Shown here in pieces: positions 15,218-23,824 of a stretch of DNA of 64,000 bases. The translations under genes and the position numbers were made by a program. The notes beneath the pieces are model-generated. The model was not told the DNA's origin, made no database searches, and saw only the letters and a program-made list of their open reading frames with translations. The stretch comes from Novosphingobium sp. ST904 (lineage in GTDB: Bacteria > Pseudomonadota > Alphaproteobacteria > Sphingomonadales > Sphingomonadaceae): positions 1 through 64,000 of the forward strand of contig NZ_LGJH01000164.1 of assembly GCF_001298105.1 (NCBI RefSeq). The letters are read 5' to 3'. Every line of letters begins with the position of its first letter. Position 1 is the stretch's first letter.

Positions 15218-17551
15218 ATGCAGGATGAAACCGCCCAATCGTCAGCGGATGAACTGAAGGCGTGGCTGCTGGCCGCACCGCTGGAAGAGGTCACCGCGCG
15301 GGCAAGAGCGCGGCGCGATGCGCGCGGGCCGGCACGGATGACGTATTCGCCCAAGGTGTTCATCCCCCTGACGCGCCTCTGCGCGGACGTCTGCCACTAC
15401 TGCACTTTCGCGACCACGCCCTCGCGGCTTGAAGCGCCTTACCTGACGCCTGACGAAGTGCTGGCGATCGCCCGCGCCGGTGCCGCTTCGGGTTGCCGTG
15501 AGGCTTTGTTCACGCTGGGTGATGCCCCCGAACGCCGCTACGCCGCCGCGCGCGAATGGCTGGCCGAACGCGGGTTTGCCCGCACCGTCGACTATGTGCG
15601 GCACTGCGCCGAACTGGTGCTTGGGGAAACCGGGCTTCTGCCGCACGTCAATGCGGGGGTGTTGGAGCAGCAGGATTACGCGATGCTGCGCCCGGTCGCT
15701 GCGTCGGCAGGGCTTATGCTGGAAAGCATCTCGGAGCGGTTGCTGGAAAAGGGCATGTGTCACCACGGCTCGCCGGACAAGGTGCCGGCGCTTCGCCTCG
15801 CCTCGCTGGCGGCCGCCGGGGAGGCGAGGGTGCCGATGACCAGCGGCGTCTTGATCGGGATTGGCGAGACCGCCGAAGAGCGGCTCGACAGCCTTTTCGC
15901 ACTGCGAGACCTGCACCGCGAGCATGGGCATCTGCAGGAAGTGATCGTCCAGAACTTCTGCCCGAAACCCGGTACGAAGATGGCGGAGGCGCCCGAAGCC
16001 ACCGAAAACGATTTCCTGCGCGTAGTCGCCGCCGCGCGCCTTATCCTGCCTGACGAGGTATCGGTTCAGGCGCCGCCCAATCTCAACGATGATCGACTGG
16101 TAGAACTCATCGATGCAGGTATCGACGACTGGGGCGGTATCTCCCCTGTCACGCTCGATCATGTGAACCCGGAAGCGCCTTGGCCCGAAGTCGAGCGGCT
16201 GCGCGCGATCTGCGCGGGCAAGGGGCTGCCGCTGGTCGAGCGGCTGACGATCTATCCGCGTTTCATCACGACCGAAGAAAGTTCATGGATCGACCCGGCG
16301 ATCCGTCCAGCCGTTCTGCGTCATGCCGATGCCGAAGGGCTGACGCGTGACAGCGTCTGGAGCCCAGGCCTTGCAGGCCAGCATGCGCCGGGCAACGTCC
16401 ACGCGCCGCTGGGGCGCCAGCACGAAGGTCCGGTGGCCGCTTCCCTCCATCGTATCCTTGAGCGGGCGGCCAGCGGGGCGACGCTGGGCGAGGACGATAT
16501 CGTGGCACTCTTCGCAACGCGGGGCGCTGCGGCGCAGGCCGTGGTCGACGCCGCGGATGCCTTGCGGGCCGAAGTCAGCGGCGAGACGGTAACCTATGTC
16601 GTCAACCGCAACATCAACTATACGAATATCTGCACGCACACCTGTTCGTTCTGCGCGTTTTCGAAAACCAGCAGCAAGGCCGGGTTCCGCGACAAGCCCT
16701 ATAACCTCGATCTCGGCGAGATCGCCGGGCGTGCCCGCGAAGCCGTTGCACGCGGGGCGACCGAGGTGTGCCTCCAGGGCGGCATCCACCCCAGCTATAC
16801 CGGAGATACCTACCTTTCGATCGTGCGCGCCGTGAAGGAGGCTTGCCCCGATCTGCACGTTCACGCCTTTTCACCGCTTGAGGTGAGCCAGGGCGCACGG
16901 ACGCTGGGCATGCCGGTCGGGGATTACCTCGCCATGCTCAAGGATGCGGGGCTGGGCTCTCTGCCCGGCACGGCGGCGGAAATCCTGTGCGACGATATTC
17001 GCGAGCAGATCTGCCCCGGCAAGCTTACGACGCAGGAATGGCTAGACGTGGTCGGCAGTGCTCACCGCGTGGGTCTGCCCACGACCTCGACGGTGATGTT
17101 CGGCCACCTTGAAGGCACCGGGCACTGGGCTCGCCACTTGCTGGCCTTGCGCAATCTCCAGCTCGATACGGGCGGAATTACCGAGTTCGTGCCGCTGCCG
17201 CTCGTGCATATGGAGGCGCCGTTCTATCGACGCGGACAATGTCGTAAAGGGCCGACCTGGCGCGAGGCGGTGATGATGCATGCCGTGGCGCGGCTTGCGC
17301 TCAACGGTGCGATCAACTCGATCCAGTGCTCTTGGGTGAAGCTCGGGATGGACGGTGCCGCCGCCGTGCTTGCAGCGGGGGCCAACGACCTCGGCGGGGT
17401 GCTCATGGACGAAAGCATCAGCCGCGCGGCAGGCGCAGCGCACGGACAGGGCGTGACGATAGAGGAATTGCGCCAGGCTGCCGAAAGCGTGGGCCGGCGG
17501 TTGAGACAGCGCACGACGCTCTACGGCGAGGTTCCGCTGGAATTGGCCTGA
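15218..17551 (+). CDS. fbiC: FO synthase, CofG-CofH fusion (FbiC)
   Basis: FbiC makes FO, the deazaflavin chromophore of F420, from 5-amino-6-ribitylaminouracil and tyrosine by two radical-SAM reactions. The 777-residue protein has two complete domains. The CofG half carries the 4Fe-4S motif CADVCHYC at Cys55/59/62. The CofH half carries CTHTCSFC at Cys472/476/479, followed by VCLQGGIHPSYTGDTY. Archaea and cyanobacteria usually encode these halves separately, whereas the fused form is characteristic of Actinobacteria. Fusion here is consistent with acquisition from that direction. It ends the cofE-cofD-fbiC operon. Confidence 0.96.
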   Translation: MQDETAQSSADELKAWLLAAPLEEVTARARARRDARGPARMTYSPKVFIPLTRLCADVCHYCTFATTPSRLEAPYLTPDEVLAIARAGAASGCREALFTLGDAPERRYAAAREWLAERGFARTVDYVRHCAELVLGETGLLPHVNAGVLEQQDYAMLRPVAASAGLMLESISERLLEKGMCHHGSPDKVPALRLASLAAAGEARVPMTSGVLIGIGETAEERLDSLFALRDLHREHGHLQEVIVQNFCPKPGTKMAEAPEATENDFLRVVAAARLILPDEVSVQAPPNLNDDRLVELIDAGIDDWGGISPVTLDHVNPEAPWPEVERLRAICAGKGLPLVERLTIYPRFITTEESSWIDPAIRPAVLRHADAEGLTRDSVWSPGLAGQHAPGNVHAPLGRQHEGPVAASLHRILERAASGATLGEDDIVALFATRGAAAQAVVDAADALRAEVSGETVTYVVNRNINYTNICTHTCSFCAFSKTSSKAGFRDKPYNLDLGEIAGRAREAVARGATEVCLQGGIHPSYTGDTYLSIVRAVKEACPDLHVHAFSPLEVSQGARTLGMPVGDYLAMLKDAGLGSLPGTAAEILCDDIREQICPGKLTTQEWLDVVGSAHRVGLPTTSTVMFGHLEGTGHWARHLLALRNLQLDTGGITEFVPLPLVHMEAPFYRRGQCRKGPTWREAVMMHAVARLALNGAINSIQCSWVKLGMDGAAAVLAAGANDLGGVLMDESISRAAGAAHGQGVTIEELRQAAESVGRRLRQRTTLYGEVPLELA

Positions 17552-17600
17552 AGACGGGAGGATCGGGGAGAGCGGCCGGCCGGCGCCCCCCGACCGCGTT

Positions 17601-18074
17601 TCACATGGCCTTGATCTGCTGCCACATGGCATCGGGCATCCAGGTATATTCGATGTAGTGCCCAACCACCTTGCGCGCATCGAGGTACAGGAACTTCAAC
17701 CCATTGGGATCGTCGTTCGGTTGGCGTTCCATCGCCAGCGGAAGCGCCTGCGCATCCACGCGCGTGCGGAAGTCCGCCCAGTTGTCCACGCCAAAGCAGA
17801 TGTGGTGAAAGCGCAAGGGGCCGCCGTTCGACAGGCAATTGGCGTAGATGCCTGCCTCGTCGATCTCATTTTCGATGAGTTCGATCTGGAGTTCGTCGAC
17901 CCAGACGAAGCAGATGCGCCCCTTCTGGCGCTTGAGTCCGTGCGGGGTCAGCACTTGCTGGTCGACCGGGATGATCATCGGCTCGCGGGTAAGCCCCCGG
18001 CCACGGAACAGGTCGATCGCGGCTTCCAGATTGTCGCAGACATAGGCGTTTTGATAATGACGGCCTTCGAACAT
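17601..18074 (-). CDS. VOC (glyoxalase/dioxygenase-like) family protein
   Basis: The 157-residue protein starts MFEGRHYQNAYVCDNLEAAIDLF at 18074, preceded by AGGGAGAGA. The beta-alpha-beta-beta-beta module repeats (QNAYVCDNLEAAIDLF and LRFHHICFGVDNWADF), with putative metal ligands His (HHIC) and Glu (HYIEYTW) and IELIE. Such proteins are metal-dependent dioxygenases, isomerases or lyases; this one cannot be assigned further. It is convergent with fbiC and lies downstream of the sulfotransferase on the same strand, separated by a strong hairpin at 18117-18165. Confidence 0.75.
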   Translation of the reverse strand: MFEGRHYQNAYVCDNLEAAIDLFRGRGLTREPMIIPVDQQVLTPHGLKRQKGRICFVWVDELQIELIENEIDEAGIYANCLSNGGPLRFHHICFGVDNWADFRTRVDAQALPLAMERQPNDDPNGLKFLYLDARKVVGHYIEYTWMPDAMWQQIKAM

Positions 18075-18116
18075 CGATCTCTCCCTGCCGGCTTGCCGCC
18101 GGCGAAGCGGTAATTT

Positions 18117-18165
18117 GCCCGTCATCCCCGCGGGCGCTGGATGCGCGTTAGCGGGGGTGACGGGC
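18117..18165. terminator. Strong hairpin between sulfotransferase and VOC genes
   Basis: GCCCGTCATCCCCGC at 18117-18131 pairs with GCGGGGGTGACGGGC at 18151-18165, a 15-bp stem with one G-U pair and a 19-nt loop. There is no T tract. It could end sulfotransferase transcription or be an extragenic palindromic element. Confidence 0.5.
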
Positions 18166-18187
18166 GACAGGAGCGGCGTGTGCTTTC

Positions 18188-19368
18188 TCAGCCTTCGCGC
18201 GCAACGTCATAGCGGGAAAGGTAGCGTTCGAAGAGCGGCTCAAGCTCCGCCTTCTCTATGCCGTACTGTGCGAGCTTGTATTCGTGCTTGCCGAACTTGT
18301 CCTGCGGGTTGTCGTTCACCCACTGCTGGATACCGGCCTCCGCCTCGGCGGTCCATTCGTCGCCAAGCTGCTGGTAGACCTTCTTCATCGTGCCGATCGG
18401 ATCGGCGGTCATGTCGGCGTAGTGGACGTCGATCACCTTGTCCTCGCCGTGCTTGTCGCGGAAATCCATGATGCGGTTGGCGTGCTCGGCGGCCTGCCAG
18501 GTGTAGTTTTCCTTGAGCCACGCGGTGTCCGGCTTGCCCATGTGCGCCATGTGGCTGAGCGAGATGACCGAGCAGAGCGAGCCCGTTGCGGTGAAGGGAT
18601 CGCGATGCGCCCAAAGGACCCGGGCATCGGGATAGACCTTGAAGATCGTCTCCAGCCACAGCGCGTGGCTGGGCTTCTTCACGTTCCACACGCCGCCCGC
18701 GTTCTGCTGAAGCACTTGCAGGAACTTCTTGTGGTATTCGTAGGCGCTGGTCATGTCGCAGGAGAAGATGAACTCCTTGTATTCCGGCAGCTTGCCCTTG
18801 GAATCGATCATCAGCGTCTTGAAGTCGTGCGCCATGAAGAACACGCACTCGTTCGGATAGACGGCCGAGCCGCGATAGTACTTGCCCATGGCCGGATTGG
18901 CTTCGAGCATAGCCTTTTCCTGCGCCAGACGCGCCTGTGCGCGTGGGTCGGTGGTCAGCAGGTCGGCCGAGGCGACCGGCGGCACCGGATCGTCGATTTC
19001 CCAGGTCAGCGGCGAACGGCGCGCAGGATCGGCAGCCAGCAGGTTCGAAAGCAGCGTGGTGCCGGTGCGGGGCACGCCCATTACGAAGACCGGCCGCTCG
19101 ACCGGGCGGTCGAGAAGTTCGGGGTTCTGACGCAGGTAGTCCGAAATCTTCAGACGGCCGCGCAGATAGTGGAGCGTGTCGGCGGTCCCGCGCGCGATGC
19201 CGCCCTCTGTGTACTGCCGCGCGCGATCCCGGCGTTGAAGTCGTTCACGAAGACGTCGAAGCCTTCGCGCCAGGTGTCGTTGTCGAAGTCCCGGATGCCG
19301 GTGTCCTTCATCGCCTGTTCGACGAGAGCGTCGCCGACGAGCTTGTCCGCCGTGAGTTGCTCGGTCAT
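18188..19368 (-). CDS. Sulfotransferase family protein, reading frame interrupted
   Basis: The start at 19368 gives MTEQLTADKLVGDALVEQA. The product has the PAPS-binding motif VFVMGVPRTGTTLLSNLL (5'-phosphosulfate loop RTGTT) and downstream VLWAHRDPFTATGSLCSVI, as in the large sulfotransferase family abundant in sphingomonads and mycobacteria. These enzymes move sulfate from PAPS to a hydroxyl group. The frame breaks near 19215-19219 (CGCGCG region); one missing base joins FNAGIAR to RQYTEGGIARGTADTLHYL, giving about 393 residues. The PAPS-making cysDNC genes lie 6 kb away, so donor supply is local. The acceptor is unknown. Confidence 0.82.
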
Positions 19369-19526
19369 TTCGTGATCCTCTTTCCCGTGTCTTTGAGTGG
19401 GCCGCTGCGGCGACCTCATGGGCACGAGTTAGCCTGCGCGCAGGGCCCATTGGCAATGCGGCAGACGCGTCAGATCGAGCCGTTATATCGAATCCCGGTC
19501 AAGACCCGTCCATGGGGACAGGAGCG

Positions 19527-20423
19527 TTATGCGGCAACGGAGTGCATCGATCCCAGCGCACGGCCTTGCCGCTGGCGGAAGGTGCTGGGACTGGCGCCGA
19601 CGGCGCGCCGGAAGGCGAAAGTGAAGCTCGAAGGAGAGGAGAAACCCATGGCGAAAGCGACTGTCTTCACGCTGTCGCCGTCCATCAACATGCGCTTGGC
19701 GGCTTCCATCCGGCGCTGCTCGATATAGTCGCCGATCGAACAGGCACGGCTCACCCGGAAGCCGCGCGTGAGTTGGCGCACCGACAGCGAACAGAGGTCT
19801 GCCAACTCCTGAAGCGAAGGGGCGGCGAGGTCTCCGGCCAGCCGTTCCTCGATCAGCCTCAGCCGCCAGCCGGAAAGCCCCCCGGTCATCGGGCGCTCCG
19901 AGACTTCGAGGCCGTAGCGACCGAGTTCGATGGACAGTTCTCCGCCCAGCAGTTCGAGCATCCGGCGTGAAGCGAGGCCGGGGTGGCGCACTTCGGCGGT
20001 GATGCGGAACAGCAGCGCCCGCACTTGCGCACTGGCGATGTCGAGCGCGGCGGCGAGATGCGCATCGTCCCAGTTCAGCATCTGTCCGATGAACTCGTGG
20101 ACCATGGCGGCGTCTATCGTGCAGACCAGCGAGGCCTGCCTGCCGCGTCCGCCGCGAATGTAGAGCGATTCGCCCGGTGGGATCGCGAAGATGTCACCCA
20201 GTCGCTCGAAACGGTGCGGGCCCCAGCGTTCGCGGTATCCGCCACGCGATTCGAGGGGGCGCGGGGTGAGGCACATGTTGACGTGATAGCCTTCGCCCAG
20301 GGCGTGGCGTGTGTCGGTCGGCTCGGGAATGTCGAAACGCACGATCTGTGCGCAGATGCCCGGTGCCGACAGTTCGGCGTCGACGATCATGGTAGGCAGG
20401 TGGGCTGCCTCGCTCGCTTGCAT
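19527..20423 (-). CDS. AraC-family transcriptional regulator
   Basis: The 298-residue protein has a variable N-terminal sensing domain and a C-terminal AraC/XylS DNA-binding domain from about residue 190. Two helix-turn-helix units are visible, SLQELADLCSLSVRQLTRGFR and DSVKTVAFAMGFSSPSSFTFAFRRAVGASPSTFR. It is divergent from the SDR gene at 20612 and upstream of the sulfotransferase gene on its own strand. A 17-base direct repeat at 20469-20516 lies in the divergent spacer and is a natural candidate binding site. Confidence 0.88.
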   Translation of the reverse strand: MQASEAAHLPTMIVDAELSAPGICAQIVRFDIPEPTDTRHALGEGYHVNMCLTPRPLESRGGYRERWGPHRFERLGDIFAIPPGESLYIRGGRGRQASLVCTIDAAMVHEFIGQMLNWDDAHLAAALDIASAQVRALLFRITAEVRHPGLASRRMLELLGGELSIELGRYGLEVSERPMTGGLSGWRLRLIEERLAGDLAAPSLQELADLCSLSVRQLTRGFRVSRACSIGDYIEQRRMEAAKRMLMDGDSVKTVAFAMGFSSPSSFTFAFRRAVGASPSTFRQRQGRALGSMHSVAA

Positions 20424-20468
20424 CGCATCGTTCTCCCCAGGGGCTTCGGGCCTCTTGTGAAAGGCGGG

Positions 20469-20516
20469 CCTGAATTATGTCCCTGATGCCAAGATAAGGC
20501 CCGAATTCTATTCCTG
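20469..20516. promoter_or_regulatory. Direct-repeat operator candidate for the AraC regulator
   Basis: CCTGAATTATGTCCCTG (20469-20485) and CCCGAATTCTATTCCTG (20500-20516) agree at 13 of 17 positions and start 31 bases apart, about three helical turns. Tandem 17-base half-sites on one face of the helix are typical of AraC-family activators. The position is between the regulator and the divergent SDR gene. Confidence 0.5.
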
Positions 20517-20611
20517 GCGGGGTTGCGGGACAAGCCGTGCACGGGAAACATCGCGCCAACGAAAGCGCGGGCGGACAAAGCCCGCGTAATGACAACGGGA
20601 TCGAGGAGAGA

Positions 20612-21406
20612 ATGATGGCCAAGGGCCTTTTCGACTGCACGGGTAAAGTGACGGTGGTGACCGGCGGCAACGGCGGCATCGGTTTCGGCTTTGCCATGGG
20701 CGTCGCGAAAATGGGCGGCGATCTCGCGATCTGGGCGCGCAATGCGGAAAAGAGCGCCAAGGCCAAGGCTGAACTGGAAGCGGCGGGCGCGGGCAGGGTG
20801 ATCGCCTATCAGGTGGACGTTTCGGAAGAGGCGAACATTATCGCCGGCTACCAGCAGGTCATGGCGGATTTCGGCCGGGTCGACTGCGTCTTCGCCAATT
20901 CGGGCGCTTCGCCGCGTTACAATTCCGCGTTCGAGATGCCGACGGAGCATTGGCACGAATTCCAGAAGACCGCGCTGCACGGTGCCTTTTTCACCCTGCG
21001 CGAAGGCGCGCGGCTGATGAAGGAGCGAGTGGAAGCGGGTGATCAGAGCGGCGGCAGCCTTGTCGCCTGCGGTTCGCTGTCGCTGTTCCAGGGGCTGCCG
21101 GGCAAAATGGAATACGCCTCCTCCAAGGCGGCGATCGCCGCTGCGGTGCGGTGCCTTGCCATCGAACTGGCGCCGCTCGGCATCCGCGCCAACGTGGTCG
21201 CTCCGGGGCTCGTCATCACCCCGATGATGGGCGAGGGCGCGCGGGCCGATGCCGTTGCCGCGCACTTCGCCCCGACGATCCCGATGAAGCGCACCGGTTA
21301 TCCGGCGGACTTCGAGGGCATCGGGGCCTACCTTTGCTCTGACGCCAGCTCGTTCATGACCGGCGAGACGGTCACGATCGACGGCGGCTACATGGTTCGC
21401 CCCTGA
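20612..21406 (+). CDS. Short-chain dehydrogenase/reductase
   Basis: The 264-residue protein starts at 20612 (or at the next codon, also ATG), preceded by GAGGAGAG. It has TGGNGGIGFGFAMG near residue 18, NSGASPRYN in the position of the usual NNAG, catalytic YASSKAAI, and TGETVTIDGGYMVRP at the C-terminus. It is a cytosolic NAD(P)-dependent oxidoreductase on an unknown alcohol/ketone. It is followed after 23 bases by a zinc-type alcohol dehydrogenase and then an MBL hydrolase, likely one operon controlled by the divergent AraC protein. Confidence 0.85.
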   Translation: MMAKGLFDCTGKVTVVTGGNGGIGFGFAMGVAKMGGDLAIWARNAEKSAKAKAELEAAGAGRVIAYQVDVSEEANIIAGYQQVMADFGRVDCVFANSGASPRYNSAFEMPTEHWHEFQKTALHGAFFTLREGARLMKERVEAGDQSGGSLVACGSLSLFQGLPGKMEYASSKAAIAAAVRCLAIELAPLGIRANVVAPGLVITPMMGEGARADAVAAHFAPTIPMKRTGYPADFEGIGAYLCSDASSFMTGETVTIDGGYMVRP

Positions 21407-21429
21407 GCGACCGGGAGAGGAGACAGGCG

Positions 21430-22433
21430 ATGGAACTGCTCAAGATTCACGGGGTCGGCGATGTACGCGTCGATGCTTACGAACGTCCGGCGCCGGGCCG
21501 AAGGACGTGGTCGTCAGGATGAAGTCGGTCGGTATCTGCGGATCGGACCTGTCCTACATCAAGATGGGCGGAATTCCGCGGCGTGGAGACTGCGCTCGGC
21601 CATGAAGGCGCGGGTGACGTGATCGAGGTCGGCGCGACGTCGCGGGAATTGCGGTGGGCGATCCGGTGATCGTCAATCCGATGATGACGCCCAGCAACAT
21701 CGGCTCGGGCGGCCCGGAAGGCGCCTTCACGCAGGAACTGCTGGTGCGCGAGGCGCGGCTGGGCGATTCGATCCTGCCGATACCCGAGGGCATCTCGTAT
21801 GACGTGGCCGCGATGTGCGAACCGCTGGCCGTCGCCATGCACGGGGTCAACCGTGCCGACGTGAAGCCCGGCGACAAGGTCGTGGTGTTCGGCTGCGGGC
21901 CGATCGGCCTTGGCATGTTGCTCTGGCTGATCGATCGCGGCGTGACCGACGTGGTGGCGCTCGATTTGTCCGAAGAGCGGCTGGAACGCGCGCGGGCACT
22001 GGGCGTGCAGGCGGCGCTCGATCCCAGCAAGGTCGATCTGCGCGCGGAACTGGCACGGCTTCACGGTGAAGTGCCGAGCTATGGCCGGGTGGGCGTGGGC
22101 ACTGACGCCTTCATCGACGCGGCGGGCGCGCCCAACATCCTCACCGAAGTCATCATGATGGCCAAGCTTCATGCCAAGCTGGTCATCACGGCCGCCTATA
22201 TGCGGCCCATCGAGTTCCCGGTCGGCCGCATGCTGACCAGCGAGATGACGATCACCACGGCGGTCGGCTATCCCACGGAAATGCCCGAGGTGATCGCTGC
22301 CATGCCGCGCCTGAAGAACAAGATCGCGGCGATGATCAGCCACAAGCTGCCATTCAGCGAGATCATGAAAGGCCTGGAAATCGCGGCGACACCGCAGTCC
22401 GCCAAAGTCATGATCGGCATCGAGGAGTCTTGA
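21430..22433 (+). CDS. Medium-chain (zinc-type) alcohol dehydrogenase, reading frame interrupted three times
   Basis: Translation from ATG 21430 gives MELLKIHGVGDVRVDAYERPAPG. Three frame changes follow within 150 bases, near 21498 (missing C), about 21581 (one extra base) and about 21636 (missing G). Correcting them restores KDVVVRMKSVGICGSDLSYIKMGG, ETALGHEGAGDVIEVGADVAGIAVGDPVIVNP and a 334-residue protein. GICGSD and GHEGAGDV are zinc and fold motifs of the threonine/sorbitol dehydrogenase-like MDR family; VVFGCGPIGLGMLLWL is the NAD site. The product would oxidise an alcohol or polyol. Three lesions in a short span could be real decay, but errors are more likely given the rest of the window. 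Confidence 0.78.
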
Positions 22434-22434
22434 G

Positions 22435-23694
22435 ATGAGCCCAAGTGCTGACAGTGTGAAGGACGCCGGGCCGAAGCTGGCAGGGCTCGTCCGCTCGGGC
22501 GACGAGCAGGCCGAAGCCATCGCGATCACCGATTTCGTGTTCCAGGCGAACGACATCTCGAACGCCTATCTCGTGACGACCGCCGAGGGCGATGTCCTGA
22601 TCAACACCGGCTTCATGGACAATGCAGAGCGCACCAAGCGCCTGTTGACCCCGCCGCGCACCGGCCCGCTGGCCTTCATCATCCTTACCCAGAGCCATGC
22701 CGATCACTTCGGCGGCGTGCCGGAATTTCTGGAAGAGGGTACGCAAGTCGTTGGCGGGCCGGGCTTCAACGAAGCGCTTTCGGACATGATGCGTCTTCAG
22801 CCCTTTTTCGGACCGAGGAGCGGCAAGCTCTGGGGGTCGACGCTCAAGCGCGGCGGTTCGCCCAAGCCGGCGCCGGATGTGGTGCCCGATATCCTGGTCG
22901 ACCGCCGTCTGACCATCGACCTGGGCGGGCGGACGTTCGAGCTGATCTCCACGCCCGAGGGGGAGACGATCGACTCGCTGACGGTCTGGATGCCTAAGGA
23001 GAAGATCGCCTTCACCGGCAATGTCTTCGGGCCGGTCTGGCTCTCTATGCCGTTCCTGAACACCCTGCGCGGAGACAAGCCGCGTCTGGTGCGCAATTAC
23101 CTGAAGTCGCTGGAGACGATCCGCGACCTCGGTGCCGAGATCATCGTCACCGGGCACGGCGAGGCCATTCGCGGGGCCGAGCGCATCCGCGCCGATCTCG
23201 ACAAGTTGCACGCCGCAGTCAGCCATGTGCGCGACTACACGCTGGAAGGCATGAAGGCGGGCAAGGACGTGCACACCCTGATGCGCGAATTCGCCTGGCC
23301 AGAGGGGTTGGAGATCGGCGAATTCCACGGCAAGGCCGCCTGGGCGGTCAAGTCGATCTGGCGCGAGTATTCGGGCTGGCTGCACTATGAGGACGGCACC
23401 ACCGCTCTCTACGGCGTGCCGCGGTCCAGCGTCGATGCCGATCTGGTCGAACTTGCTGGCGGCGCGGCCAGGCTGGCCGAACGGGCGCTGGCGAAGCTGG
23501 ATGCGGGCGCTCCGCTGGAAGCCGTGCACCTGACCGACATAGCCCTCAGTGCCGAGCCGGACAATGCGGGGGTGCTTACTGTGCGCAAGGCGGCGCATGA
23601 GGCGCTGCTGGCGGCTTCTGGCGGCAAGAACCTGTCCGAAACGATGTGGCTGCGTTCGGAGATCGCGGCAATGGAGGCCAGGCTAGGCGATTGA
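22435..23694 (+). CDS. Metallo-beta-lactamase-fold hydrolase, alkylsulfatase-like
   Basis: The 419-residue protein has the binuclear zinc motif TQSHADHFGG near residue 83 (family THxHxDH) and TGHGEAIRG, then a C-terminal segment (LHYEDGTTALYGVP... LAGGAARLAERALAKLDAG) resembling the alkylsulfatase dimerisation domain of SdsA1-type enzymes. Such enzymes hydrolyse alkyl sulfate esters; related MBL proteins act on other esters. No signal peptide is visible, so a cytosolic location is expected. It starts one base after the dehydrogenase stop. Together with the neighbouring sulfotransferase and dehydrogenases it suggests sulfate-ester turnover, an inference from context. Confidence 0.8.
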   Translation: MSPSADSVKDAGPKLAGLVRSGDEQAEAIAITDFVFQANDISNAYLVTTAEGDVLINTGFMDNAERTKRLLTPPRTGPLAFIILTQSHADHFGGVPEFLEEGTQVVGGPGFNEALSDMMRLQPFFGPRSGKLWGSTLKRGGSPKPAPDVVPDILVDRRLTIDLGGRTFELISTPEGETIDSLTVWMPKEKIAFTGNVFGPVWLSMPFLNTLRGDKPRLVRNYLKSLETIRDLGAEIIVTGHGEAIRGAERIRADLDKLHAAVSHVRDYTLEGMKAGKDVHTLMREFAWPEGLEIGEFHGKAAWAVKSIWREYSGWLHYEDGTTALYGVPRSSVDADLVELAGGAARLAERALAKLDAGAPLEAVHLTDIALSAEPDNAGVLTVRKAAHEALLAASGGKNLSETMWLRSEIAAMEARLGD

Positions 23695-23749
23695 TCGGGC
23701 GGGAGTTTCAGGGGCGCTGTTTCTCCTCAGAGCGGCGCGAGGCGGCCCT

Positions 23750-23786
23750 GGATTGCTTCGCTGCACTCGCATGACGATGAATGTGG
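23750..23786. repeat. Degenerate extragenic palindrome-like repeat
   Basis: The stretch GGATTGCTTCGCTGCACTCG followed by CATGACGA resembles a short intergenic repeat I recall as frequent in alphaproteobacterial genomes (GGATTGCTTCGCT...CTCGCAATGACG). It lies in the 130-base convergent gap between the MBL and LuxR genes. Identification is from memory; a genome-wide count would settle it. Confidence 0.4.
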
Positions 23787-23824
23787 GGCACTTGAGACCT
23801 TCGCCTCAAGACACCTGACAGGCC

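Noticed and set aside
21430..22433. True pseudogenisation of the alcohol dehydrogenase
   Set aside because: Not excluded, but the three breaks are single-base and the repaired protein is complete and motif-perfect, in a window with many similar breaks; error is favoured.
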